Positions 6,579 through 14,564 of a stretch of 64,000 nucleotides of DNA are shown here, piece after piece. Both the position numbers and the translations under genes were made by a program. Under the pieces are notes generated by a model. It was given only the letters and a program-made list of their open reading frames with translations. It made no database searches and had not been told where the DNA came from. The stretch spans positions 928,530-992,529 of the forward strand of contig NZ_FMIZ01000007.1 in NCBI RefSeq assembly GCF_900095865.1, read 5' to 3'. The stretch comes from Massilioclostridium coli (GTDB taxonomy: Bacteria > Bacillota > Clostridia > Oscillospirales > Ruminococcaceae). The number at the start of each line of letters is the position of its first letter. Position 1 is the first letter of the stretch.

Positions 6579-7084
6579 ATAATTATCGTAAAAGCGACTA
6601 TGCAGTAAACAAATTCAGTGAAGGGATCGTATATCGTTTTAACAGTGAAACGATTGAGGTTACATTGGAAGATTACCTAAAAGAGAACCCAGGCAAAACT
6701 GAACAAGATTTTCAGAAATTGAAAGCTATATCAGACCAAATTTATTATGAACAATCCAAAACAGACCATAGAGTTACAAAGAAAAATGTTTCGATTCATC
6801 GATTGGAAGAAACAAATCTTTGCTCCAAGGATACATTAGAAGATACTTACATAGAACAGCTGGAAAAAGAATTGGCATTCCAATCAGCGTCTGAATTATT
6901 AAAAGATAGCTCCTTAACGGATATTCAAAAAAGGCGTTTCCTTCTACACATTATTTATGGCCTTTCTACCCGCCAAATTGCCAAACAGGAAGGTGTTCAT
7001 CAGAATGCAGTGTGGAAAAGTATTTATACGGCTACAAAAAAATTGAAAAAAATATTTTTTGATGGGTGGTCACCCCGTGGTTAA
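6575..7084 (+). CDS. Sigma-region-4-like regulator of an integrative element
   Basis: 169 residues. The N-terminus (NNYRKSDYAVNKFSEGIVYR, then E.TLEDYLKENPGKTE.DF) and the C-terminal helix-turn-helix (LTDIQKRRFLLHIIYGLSTR, then QIAKQEGVHQNAVWKSI) are typical of the short sigma-factor-like proteins found next to recombinase genes in clostridial integrative and conjugative elements. It lacks sigma region 2, so it is probably a DNA-binding regulator and not a full sigma factor. It is led by the multi-hairpin leader at 6193-6567 and followed by a probable structured RNA. It likely controls element genes; its targets cannot be seen here. Confidence 0.75.
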   Translation: MNNYRKSDYAVNKFSEGIVYRFNSETIEVTLEDYLKENPGKTEQDFQKLKAISDQIYYEQSKTDHRVTKKNVSIHRLEETNLCSKDTLEDTYIEQLEKELAFQSASELLKDSSLTDIQKRRFLLHIIYGLSTRQIAKQEGVHQNAVWKSIYTATKKLKKIFFDGWSPRG

Positions 7085-7345
7085 AAGTGCATTGGGTGAG
7101 GAAACAATTTCTCACAGCACTTTGACAACTGAATATCAATATATACAGTACGTAACTTTTGTCGTTGTGGAAGCAACAAGCTGTTTGGGGTAGCGTCCAA
7201 AAAAGCGATGACAGGCAAAAGAGATAATGATACACCAGCCTGAGGGCTGCTGGGTGATGAGCGCAGGGGTGCAATTCCCGTGAGAGGTATGCTAGACCCG
7301 CTGTATATATTCCTGAGTCGTTAGGGTGTCGAGGACAAATAAACG
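7083..7345 (+). ncRNA. Candidate structured RNA between the regulator and the toxin gene
   Basis: The 346-bp gap has no frame worth calling but is rich in possible stems. A two-part hairpin lies at 7084-7123 (AAAGTGC/GCACTTT outside, GTGAG/CTCAC inside). A GC-rich stem lies around 7234-7257 (CACCAG with CTGGGTG), followed by GGGGTGCAATTCCC around 7266-7279 and AGCG/CGCT closing near 7260-7303. The part from about 7190 is much more GC-rich than its surroundings. I have the impression that similar sequence follows this regulator in other elements, but cannot confirm it or name an RNA family. Alternative: an origin of transfer or recombination site. Confidence 0.4.
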
Positions 7346-7370
7346 AAAAAAGATAAAATGAAACAATAAA

Positions 7371-7405
7371 AAATGGCAGTTTGTGAATAATAAGCTGCCA
7401 TTTTT
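7371..7405 (+). terminator. Intrinsic terminator before the toxin gene
   Basis: Stem AAATGGCAG (7371-7379) with CTGCCATTT (7395-7403), a 15-base loop and a T-run to 7405. It ends the regulator/RNA transcript 26 bp before the MazF-like gene. Confidence 0.8.
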
Positions 7406-7430
7406 GTGTTTACTTATTAGGAGGACATAA

Positions 7431-7781
7431 ATGATAAAAGAAGTAAAACGTGGAGAAATCTATTTTGCAGATTTAGAGCCAACCCGTGGATCAGAACAAG
7501 GCGGATGTCGTCCCGTACTGATCATACAAAATGATAAAGGGAACCATTATAGTCCAACGACCATAATAGCGGCAATTACCAGCCGACGAGGCAGTCATTT
7601 GGCAACACATGTCTACATACCAAAAGGACATTTAAATAGAAAGTCATTTGTCATGTTGGAACAAATACGGACAGTGGATAAAATGCGTTTGATTAATTTG
7701 ATGAGTACATTGGACGAACATACAATGAAAAAAGTTGAGGAAGCGTTGTTGATTAGCATAGGTTTACTTCCATCTGAGTGA
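7431..7781 (+). CDS. MazF/PemK-family endoribonuclease toxin
   Basis: 116 residues with the PemK/MazF fold signature. KRGEIYFADLEPTRGSEQGG is followed by CRPVLIIQND, TTIIAAITS (catalytic-loop region) and SFVMLEQIRTVDKMRL. Length is usual for the family (about 110-120). Such proteins cut mRNA at short sequence motifs. TAGGAGGAC gives an excellent ribosome-binding site. No MazE-type antitoxin precedes it: a terminator is directly upstream, and the next gene is the small conserved 7802 protein. MazF-like genes occur beside recombinase genes in clostridial elements and may aid element maintenance. The cleavage specificity is unknown. Confidence 0.88.
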   Translation: MIKEVKRGEIYFADLEPTRGSEQGGCRPVLIIQNDKGNHYSPTTIIAAITSRRGSHLATHVYIPKGHLNRKSFVMLEQIRTVDKMRLINLMSTLDEHTMKKVEEALLISIGLLPSE

Positions 7782-7801
7782 ATATATGAGAGGAGATAGT
7801 T

Positions 7802-7957
7802 ATGGATAAACAAAGGGCAATGAATTATTCTTCTATCTATTACAGCATAAGTTTATTGAATAAATTATCTGAGATGAATTTACTTACTTCCACAGAATAT
7901 CATGACATCATAAAAATGATCATGAGTCATTACGGTGAAAAACTTTTTTATGTCTAA
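7802..7957 (+). CDS. Small conserved recombinase-locus protein (51 residues)
   Basis: The frame MDKQRAMNYSSIYYSISLLN continues KLSEMNLLTSTEYHDIIKMI and ends near YGEKLFYV. AGAGGAGATAG precedes the ATG. The pattern of two amphipathic helices with a LL..L.TS.EY..I turn resembles the SHOCT-like short proteins often placed just ahead of large serine recombinase genes. It is therefore likely a real gene although very short. It could be an antitoxin-like partner of the upstream MazF or a recombination accessory factor; neither is shown. Confidence 0.6.
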   Translation: MDKQRAMNYSSIYYSISLLNKLSEMNLLTSTEYHDIIKMIMSHYGEKLFYV

Positions 7958-8057
7958 ACTGATAACTTTTTTATTTTTGCTGGATGTATCTGAACTCTTG
8001 TGGTAGTGTGTTGGTTGCCACAAAACAGGTGGCAACCAACACAACAGAAAGGAGAAA

Positions 8058-9599
8058 ATGATGAAAACCGTAACAGAACTACTCACTGACAAAGAGACAG
8101 TACAACCATGTAAATTAGCTGCATATTGCCGTGTTTCCAGCAACTCTGAAGATCAAATACATTCATTGGCAGCGCAAATACAATATTATACCAATTACAT
8201 CAAGGATCATCCTGAATATGTACTAGTGGATATTTATGCGGATGAGGGATTGAGTGGAACCTGTATGAACAAACGTGATGAATTAAACCGCTTATTAACT
8301 GACTGTAAGAAAGGAAATATTGATCGAATCATTACAAAATCGGTATCACGTTTCGCACGAAATACACAGGATCTATTGATTGTATTGCGTATGTTAAAAG
8401 AGTATGGGATTGCGATCTACTTTGAAAAAGAGGGAATTGATAGTAATAAGCTAAACTCAGAAATGATCGTAACATTTCCCGGAATGATTGCGCAACAGGA
8501 ATCCCAGAGTATATCAGAAAACATGCGTTGGAGTTATAAAAAACGTATGGAATCAGGTGATTTCAATTGTTGCCGACCAGCGTATGGCTTTGATATGAAG
8601 GAAAACAAGTTAATCGTCAATAACGTAGAAAAACAAATTGTTCAACAGATCTTCAATATGTATTTGCAAGGGTTTGGTAAACAAGCGATTGCAAATAGTT
8701 TGAATAATAATAACATCTGTAAAAGGTATGGAAATAAGAAATGGTATAGTTCTACCATTACTTATATTTTAAATAACGAAAGATATATAGGTAATGCATT
8801 ACTTCAAAAAATGTACACTACAACTACATTACCATTTCGAAAAATTAAAAATAAAGGAGAAATGCCTCAATACTATGTTGAAAATAGCAATCCATCCATT
8901 ATAACTAAACCAATTTATGAAAGTGTTAAGCAACTACAAAAATTTAGAATGCAAGATAATAAAGCGGGAAAGAGAAAGCAATATCCTTTAAGCGGAATAA
9001 TTCGATGTGTAGATTGTGGTCATACTTATCGCAGGCAGATTGTACGAAAAATTGCTTATTGGCTATGTTCCTATAAAGCAGCAGGAAGAACAGATTGCAA
9101 AAGTAAATGGATTCGTGAAAATGATATTTATCATACATTTAGTAAGTTGGTTTTTAAATTAGCAATGCATAGGAAATATATTTTAATCAGTTTAGTTCAT
9201 CAAATGGAATGTATACAATATAAAACAAATGAAAATCAAAAAGCAACGCATTTGATAGATCAAAAAATTGCTGATTTGAGTTCACAGAATCATGTTATTT
9301 CAAAGCTATATAATAAGGGAATTCTAAATACAATAGAATTTACAGAACAATCCTCAAAAATCAATAATCAAATCAATCAGCTTCGAATAGAACGACGTAA
9401 AAATATATCGAATAACAAGGACGAAAAGCAACTGAATGAATTAAAAGAATTGAACGAGTTGTTAGAACATTATCAATTATATCATTTTGATGAGAATTTA
9501 TTTTCACAAATAGTAGATAAAATAGTGGTACTCAATCAAAATGAGTTGAAATTCACCTTAATCGGAGGGCTTACGTTAACTGAGAAAATTGATGAGTGA
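8058..9599 (+). CDS. Large serine recombinase, first of three
   Basis: 513 residues. The resolvase catalytic domain (about 18-165) has AAYCRVSSNSEDQ with nucleophile Ser27, then DEGLSGT and ITKSVSRFARN. The recombinase domain (about 175-290) includes AYGFD and TITYILNNERYIGNALLQK. A zinc ribbon with C..C and two later cysteines follows at about 316-350 (CVDCGHTYRR, CSYKAAGRTDC). A coiled-coil region comes last. It catalyses strand exchange for integration and excision of the element. AAAGGAG precedes the ATG pair at 8058/8061. The stop lies 14 bp before the next recombinase-family gene, so the trio is one operon. Confidence 0.92.
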   Translation: MMKTVTELLTDKETVQPCKLAAYCRVSSNSEDQIHSLAAQIQYYTNYIKDHPEYVLVDIYADEGLSGTCMNKRDELNRLLTDCKKGNIDRIITKSVSRFARNTQDLLIVLRMLKEYGIAIYFEKEGIDSNKLNSEMIVTFPGMIAQQESQSISENMRWSYKKRMESGDFNCCRPAYGFDMKENKLIVNNVEKQIVQQIFNMYLQGFGKQAIANSLNNNNICKRYGNKKWYSSTITYILNNERYIGNALLQKMYTTTTLPFRKIKNKGEMPQYYVENSNPSIITKPIYESVKQLQKFRMQDNKAGKRKQYPLSGIIRCVDCGHTYRRQIVRKIAYWLCSYKAAGRTDCKSKWIRENDIYHTFSKLVFKLAMHRKYILISLVHQMECIQYKTNENQKATHLIDQKIADLSSQNHVISKLYNKGILNTIEFTEQSSKINNQINQLRIERRKNISNNKDEKQLNELKELNELLEHYQLYHFDENLFSQIVDKIVVLNQNELKFTLIGGLTLTEKIDE

Positions 9600-9613
9600 G
9601 GGAAGTAAAAGCT

Positions 9614-10468
9614 ATGAAAATTAGAAACATTCCATTTGGATATTGCTATCAAAATGGATCTATCATCACACATCCGAAAGAAGAAAAAGTAATCAAGTTG
9701 ATTTTTCACTCTTATTTAAATGGGGAATCGCTTCTAGCAATTTCAAATGAATTAAATTATAAAAATATTGAATATATGCCTGGTACTACTAATTGGAATA
9801 AAGCCAAAGTAAAACGTATTATCGAAGATAAACGTTATACTGGACAACAAGGATATCCTTTAATTGTAGATACACTGTTATATGAGCAAGTACAAGAATT
9901 AAAACTAAAAAGAAATACACAGAAACAAATAAATCGTCAATCAGATATTTATCAGATTCAAGTTCCTGTATGCTGTTCTTATTGTGGTGGATTCATGAAA
10001 AGGATGCATAATTGCCGTATGAAATGTAAAGAAAAATGGATTTGTCAAAACAGGCAATGTAAAAAAGAAGTTCAAATTAGTGACATAGATTTTATAAAAA
10101 GTATTTTAGAAATACTTAATACAATAATTTATAATCCAGATTTAATACAACAACCAAAAATTCAATTGATAGAATCTAAAAAAGTATGTCAATTAGAAAA
10201 TGAAATTTTTCAAATGATCGAAGGGTATGATTTTAACAAAAAGATATTACAGCAAAAAGCATTGGAATGCGCTGCTATTAAATATAATAATTTGAGTTCT
10301 AATGAATACATTACTAATCAACTGAAAGCGGATTTTGAACAATCAAATCCGCTTTCAGTTTTTTCATCAGAACTGTTCCATAAAACGGTTAGAGCTATTC
10401 AATTTGATAAAAGCAATAAGGTGAACTTGATCTTAAAAAATGGTCAAGTAATTAACTCAAAGATGTGA
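9614..10468 (+). CDS. Recombinase-domain protein lacking the catalytic serine domain
   Basis: 284 residues. The protein opens directly with the recombinase DNA-binding domain (NIPFGYCYQNGSIITHPKEE, then VKRIIEDKRYTGQQGYPLIV). It continues with a cysteine-rich zinc-ribbon segment (CCSYCGGFMKRM, then MKCKEKWICQNRQCKK) and a helical tail. There is no resolvase domain and no serine nucleophile, so it cannot cut DNA alone. It probably assists the two flanking recombinases by binding attachment sites or forming mixed complexes. The ATG at 9614 with GAGGGAAG ahead was preferred over the GTG at 9596. It is complete, not a frameshifted neighbour: the upstream recombinase has its own full C-terminus. 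Confidence 0.82.
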   Translation: MKIRNIPFGYCYQNGSIITHPKEEKVIKLIFHSYLNGESLLAISNELNYKNIEYMPGTTNWNKAKVKRIIEDKRYTGQQGYPLIVDTLLYEQVQELKLKRNTQKQINRQSDIYQIQVPVCCSYCGGFMKRMHNCRMKCKEKWICQNRQCKKEVQISDIDFIKSILEILNTIIYNPDLIQQPKIQLIESKKVCQLENEIFQMIEGYDFNKKILQQKALECAAIKYNNLSSNEYITNQLKADFEQSNPLSVFSSELFHKTVRAIQFDKSNKVNLILKNGQVINSKM

Positions 10469-10472
10469 TCAT

Positions 10473-12110
10473 ATGGAAAATAAACGGAAAATGAAAAAAA
10501 CAGTACGGTATATTCCAGCCAAAACGAACCTTTCCGATCCAATCAATACAGGAACTAAAAAACTACGTGTGGCTGCTTACTGTAGAGTTTCAACCAAGGA
10601 AGAAGAACAATTAAATAGTTATGAGGTGCAGAGAAAGTATTATACAGAAAAAATTAACAATGAACCGGAATGGGAACTGGTAGGGATATTCGCCGATAAA
10701 GGCATCACTGGCACAAGCGTCAAGAAACGTGATAAATTTTTGCAAATGATACGGATGTGCAAGCGGAATAAAATTGATTTGATTCTAACAAAGTCAATCT
10801 CCCGTTTTGCCAGAAACACTGTAGACTGCCTCCATTATGTTAGGTTGCTCAAAGAACTAAACGTAGATGTATTCTTTGAAGAACAAGGGCTTCATAGTAT
10901 ACAAAATGGATCTGAGTTTTATATCACCATATATGGAAGCATTGCTCAAAGTGAATCAGAGAATATCAGTGCAAACGTCCGGTGGGGTAAAGAACAAAGC
11001 GCAAGAAAGGGAAATGTTTCATTCCACTATAAAAATTTTCTTGGATATCGAAAAGGAGAGGATGGTCAGCCAGAAATTGATCCGGATCAAGCAGAAATTG
11101 TTAAAGAAATTTATCATCGCTTTCTGATGGGAGATAGTTTGAATAAAATAGCAAAATATTTAACAGAGAAAAACATTCCAACGCCGGCTGGCAAAGAGAT
11201 ATGGCAAACCTCAACGATAAAATCAATTCTTAAAAATGAAAGATATAAAGGGGATGCGTTGCTCAATAAAACTTATGTAGTAGACTGCCTTAGTAAAAAA
11301 ACAAAAATAAATTGTGGGGAGCGTCCCCAATATTATGTAGAAGATAACCATCCTGCCATTATAGATAGAGCAACCTTCGGACGTGTCCAGGAAGAACTTG
11401 CGAGAAGATCTGGAAAACAGAAAGTAAAACGGGTAGGAACAAAAACGGAAAATGGAAAATACTCAAGCAAATATGCGTTGACAGAATTACTCATCTGCGG
11501 AGAATGTGGGACACCATATCGAAGATGTACATGGAATATACGAGGAAAACAGAAAATTGTTTGGCGTTGTATCAACCGACTAGATTTTGGAAAGAAATAT
11601 TGCAAGAATTCGCCCAGTATGGAAGAAAGCAGTTTGCAAAATGCTATTATGAATGCTATTGTAAAAATGGCAAAACAAAATGCAGATGTTTTAGAAGTAT
11701 TAAAAATAAATATTGGAATGGGAATAGGGACAAGTAACTGTGGTGAAAGAAATAGGCTTAATCTACAAATTGAAATCGAAAAAATAGAATCTGAATTTAA
11801 TTCAATTCTCTGCCAAATAACAGATGACATACAAGACAGAGAAACCAATGAAATGAAATTGGAGAAATTGATCGCACAAAAACGAAAATTAGAAAAGCAG
11901 TTAGAAGAATGCCAGGAGCACGAAGAAAAACAGGAGAGAACAAATTCTCGATTGGAGGAAATAAGTAATACATTAAGCCGATTACAATACCAACCTATCG
12001 AATTTAATGACCAAATTGTCCGTCAGATATTAGAAAAAGTAGTAGTAGAATCGAAACAAAGAATCAGAATTGTATTTGTAGGGGGATATGAAGTGATACA
12101 AGAAGTTTGA
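10473..12110 (+). CDS. Large serine recombinase, third gene of the cassette
   Basis: 545 residues. The catalytic domain has VAAYCRVSTKEEEQLNSYEV (nucleophile Ser40), DKGITGT and LTKSISRFARNT. The recombinase domain includes NFLGYRKGEDG and TIKSILKNERYKGDALLNK. The zinc ribbon uses CGECGTPYRR and CINRLDFGKKYC. A long coiled coil (about 420-510) follows, as used by phiC31-type integrases to control direction. It starts 4 bp after the preceding stop, so it is cotranscribed. Its lysine-rich N-terminal extension of about 30 residues is common in this clade. With the 8058 protein it gives two potentially active catalytic subunits. Confidence 0.92.
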   Translation: MENKRKMKKTVRYIPAKTNLSDPINTGTKKLRVAAYCRVSTKEEEQLNSYEVQRKYYTEKINNEPEWELVGIFADKGITGTSVKKRDKFLQMIRMCKRNKIDLILTKSISRFARNTVDCLHYVRLLKELNVDVFFEEQGLHSIQNGSEFYITIYGSIAQSESENISANVRWGKEQSARKGNVSFHYKNFLGYRKGEDGQPEIDPDQAEIVKEIYHRFLMGDSLNKIAKYLTEKNIPTPAGKEIWQTSTIKSILKNERYKGDALLNKTYVVDCLSKKTKINCGERPQYYVEDNHPAIIDRATFGRVQEELARRSGKQKVKRVGTKTENGKYSSKYALTELLICGECGTPYRRCTWNIRGKQKIVWRCINRLDFGKKYCKNSPSMEESSLQNAIMNAIVKMAKQNADVLEVLKINIGMGIGTSNCGERNRLNLQIEIEKIESEFNSILCQITDDIQDRETNEMKLEKLIAQKRKLEKQLEECQEHEEKQERTNSRLEEISNTLSRLQYQPIEFNDQIVRQILEKVVVESKQRIRIVFVGGYEVIQEV

Positions 12111-12205
12111 AAAAAGTGAAAAAATATACTTTACAGTAATAGATGAATTTTGGTAAAATATATTAGTAATTAATAGCATTAAATCAAAATAATTGTTATA
12201 ATGAG

Positions 12206-12835
12206 GTGATCAAAATAGATGTCATTTCTTGGTTGAATAAGAATAGTGGTTCTATGACTTTTTTTATAACTGCAGTTTATGTGGTAGCAACAATTTTTAT
12301 TTGTTGGGCCAATATTAGATCTGCAAATGCTTCCAAAGCTCAATTAAACGAAATGCGTAAGCAATATATAAAAGAAAATAGAACAAACATTGAAGTAGAG
12401 TTTTTATATGAAAAACGTGCTTTTTATGGCCTACGCTTTGTAAATCATGGTAAATATACAGCCCATAATGTAAAAATTTTACTTGATTCAACTTTTATAG
12501 ATAATCTTAATGAAACAGATTTTTCTGATCTCTTGAAAAAACAGAGTAAAAAATCATGTGTTATTGGAGTTGGGCAACATTATGACCTTTTTTTCGGCAC
12601 AAATAAATATCGAGAAAATCCTAAAAAACTCCCAGCGAAGGGAATTATTTTATATGAATCTAATGGAGAATCATATAAAACTGATTTTTATATTGATTTA
12701 GAAAATTATGCTGTACTTTATTCAGTGAGTACTGAACAGGAAGATATATTAAAAAAGTTAAATGAATTAAAAGAAATTAAGCAGGAGTTGAAAAAGCTTA
12801 ATCATTTTTTAAGTAATACTAATTTATATAAATAG
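12206..12835 (+). CDS. Membrane-anchored cargo protein of unknown function
   Basis: 209 residues. A single membrane span lies at about 18-36 (TFFITAVYVVATIFICWAN). A short linker helix (ASKAQLNEMRKQYIKENR), a beta-rich domain (EVEFLYEKRAFYGLRFVNHG, then YTAHNVKILLD) and a C-terminal coiled coil (LNELKEIKQELKKLN) follow. The layout of anchor, linker and RF.N.G...A.NV module is seen in many small membrane proteins carried by phages and elements. The start is uncertain: the GTG at 12206 overlaps the ribosome-site-like GAGGTGATC, so a slightly later start is possible. Codon use is very A/T-rich, like the next gene. Function not recognised; defence or sensing is only a guess. Confidence 0.6.
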   Translation: MIKIDVISWLNKNSGSMTFFITAVYVVATIFICWANIRSANASKAQLNEMRKQYIKENRTNIEVEFLYEKRAFYGLRFVNHGKYTAHNVKILLDSTFIDNLNETDFSDLLKKQSKKSCVIGVGQHYDLFFGTNKYRENPKKLPAKGIILYESNGESYKTDFYIDLENYAVLYSVSTEQEDILKKLNELKEIKQELKKLNHFLSNTNLYK

Positions 12836-13163
12836 ATTAAACAAAGGATAAAAATTGGAATTTAAAAATGAAATTTTCCAATAGATGTAGAGGCAAGAGT
12901 TTCTTATTATTTCTAATGTGCGGGAAGGAGATTTTTGAGATTGGTAAACTATCGTAAGAATTAGTCTTTACTTGCGAAATCTAGTTCAAATCTTTTGCAA
13001 TTACTATCATATCTGTCTTTAAAGAATAAATCTTATTTCAGCTTTAATTAAATTTCTATATCGTATATTCAATCTTTCTGCTGGAATATAAGTTGCCTAA
13101 TAGTAAAAAAGTAAACTGTTTTATAGGTGTTTACAATAATATTGTTGGAAGGAAAAGATAAAT
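12836..13163 (+). other. AT-rich spacer
   Basis: 328 bp without a plausible gene, strong promoter or terminator that I can support. GGAAGG at 13147-13152 is the ribosome-binding site of the next gene. Confidence 0.5.
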
Positions 13164-14408
13164 ATGAAGATGTTTTATTACCAAACGGAAATAGAATTTG
13201 AAAAAGTAATGAATTTATACTTTATGAGCAAATGTTCCAAATGTGATGGAATTGTTGAAGTGGATATGGAACACGTTTGTGTAAATGTGCTTGATAAAAT
13301 TATGGACATAGAGGAAATGCCGATGTTAAAGTGTAAAACGTGTGGTGAAATATATTATAGTCGTTTTGCACAAGAAATTTTATGTGAATTATATAGTGAA
13401 TTGAAAAGAACAGGGAATAGAGAAATTTACAGTACATCAAGAGATTATAATAAAATATATAACTATGCATCAAATAAAAATTTTATATACGATTATAAAG
13501 ATTATGAAAGTATACCTGGGTTAAGATATGATTTTGAACATTCTGAAGAGGGTTTTCTCACACCAGTATATTTTGATAAAAAAGCATTACTTTATTTTAT
13601 AGCAGATCTAGATTATGATGTTGATATGTTTTCTGAATCATATGGATACATTAGAAAAAATGATAAAGAGGGATTTTACCAATATGAATGGGCGGTTCCT
13701 TTTGGCTTTAATACAAATGAAAAATTAATATTTTGGTTAGGAGATATTGACTCAATGGATGATATGAGCCAAGGGATCTTAAAAAGTTTCAATGTGAAGT
13801 CAGATCACTTACTTATTGATTCAGAATTTTATCAGGCTCAAATGAATTGTATTCCTAGCAAACCAATAAAAGAGCAGCAAATTATTTTAAACAAAAAGAG
13901 TTTTATTACGAATATTAAGAAAAAATATGGGATAGAATTGTCTCATTTGCAAAATGAATGTGAACTTCAGAGGGCAAACGTAAAAAGACCAGTAGTATTT
14001 GACGAAAAGAGTATATCCGAAGTAATTAATGCCTTCGATAAAATTCTTATAGAAGGATTCAGTGTATCGGGTTTAAAATCTTTATATAAACGTTTATATG
14101 CTAGTTCTTATGATAAAGATTACGATAAATGGAAATCAATTCGTTTAATTGAAGAGATTTTAAGACAACTAAGTAATGATATATCAAATGAGATTAATAT
14201 TAATGAGATAATTTCACCACTTTACATTTTACATGATTATCGTATTTATCTTGATCATCTTTTATCTCAGGAAGAACAAGATAAAAAAAGAAATCATATT
14301 GCAAACACATTAGGAGTAAATAATTTTTCTGAACAAGAAAAAATATATTTTGAAGAAATACGTAGATTAGATATATTATTTCAATGTCTTGTTATTCTTT
14401 CAAAATAA
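13164..14408 (+). CDS. Unrecognised zinc-finger protein, probable element cargo
   Basis: 414 residues. Two CxxC pairs in the first 60 residues (C24/C27 in KCSKCDG, C57/C60 in KCKTCGE) should bind one zinc. The middle (about 80-260) is rich in aromatic and acidic residues and resembles no family I know. The C-terminal third is helical with YRIYLDHLL, an R-x4-H arrangement (R360, H365) like the catalytic motif of HEPN ribonucleases. This is suggestive only. GGAAGG precedes the ATG. It is more AT-rich than the core genome and lies between the recombinase cassette and a terminator, as expected for horizontally acquired cargo. A defence role is possible but unproven. Confidence 0.6.
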   Translation: MKMFYYQTEIEFEKVMNLYFMSKCSKCDGIVEVDMEHVCVNVLDKIMDIEEMPMLKCKTCGEIYYSRFAQEILCELYSELKRTGNREIYSTSRDYNKIYNYASNKNFIYDYKDYESIPGLRYDFEHSEEGFLTPVYFDKKALLYFIADLDYDVDMFSESYGYIRKNDKEGFYQYEWAVPFGFNTNEKLIFWLGDIDSMDDMSQGILKSFNVKSDHLLIDSEFYQAQMNCIPSKPIKEQQIILNKKSFITNIKKKYGIELSHLQNECELQRANVKRPVVFDEKSISEVINAFDKILIEGFSVSGLKSLYKRLYASSYDKDYDKWKSIRLIEEILRQLSNDISNEININEIISPLYILHDYRIYLDHLLSQEEQDKKRNHIANTLGVNNFSEQEKIYFEEIRRLDILFQCLVILSK

Positions 14409-14440
14409 AAATATCTTTTTTGTAGTTCTTAGACACAACG

Positions 14441-14490
14441 AATAAATCCGAACCTTGTGCCGGTTGGCGATGGGTTCGGATTTATTGTTT
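14441..14490 (+). terminator. Terminator after the zinc-finger cargo gene
   Basis: Perfect 14-bp stem AATAAATCCGAACC (14441-14454) with GGTTCGGATTTATT (14473-14486), then GTTTTC. This strong hairpin may also mark the edge between accessory DNA and the AraC/rhamnosidase locus. Confidence 0.75.
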
Positions 14491-14564
14491 TCTATGATAT
14501 ATTATAAGATATATCGCATCTTTATAGATGTATGACGAACTTGTTGGAAATTATTTGGATGATT

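Noticed and set aside
6575-7084. A complete ECF sigma factor
   Set aside because: It has a region 4-like helix-turn-helix but no region 2, so it is described as a sigma-like regulator only.
9614-10468. A third active recombinase or a frameshifted half of the upstream one
   Set aside because: There is no catalytic serine domain, and the upstream gene already contains its own recombinase and zinc-ribbon domains.
600-14500. Exact attachment-site repeats of the recombinase element
   Set aside because: No convincing direct repeat pair at plausible ends could be identified by reading; needs an empty-site comparison.
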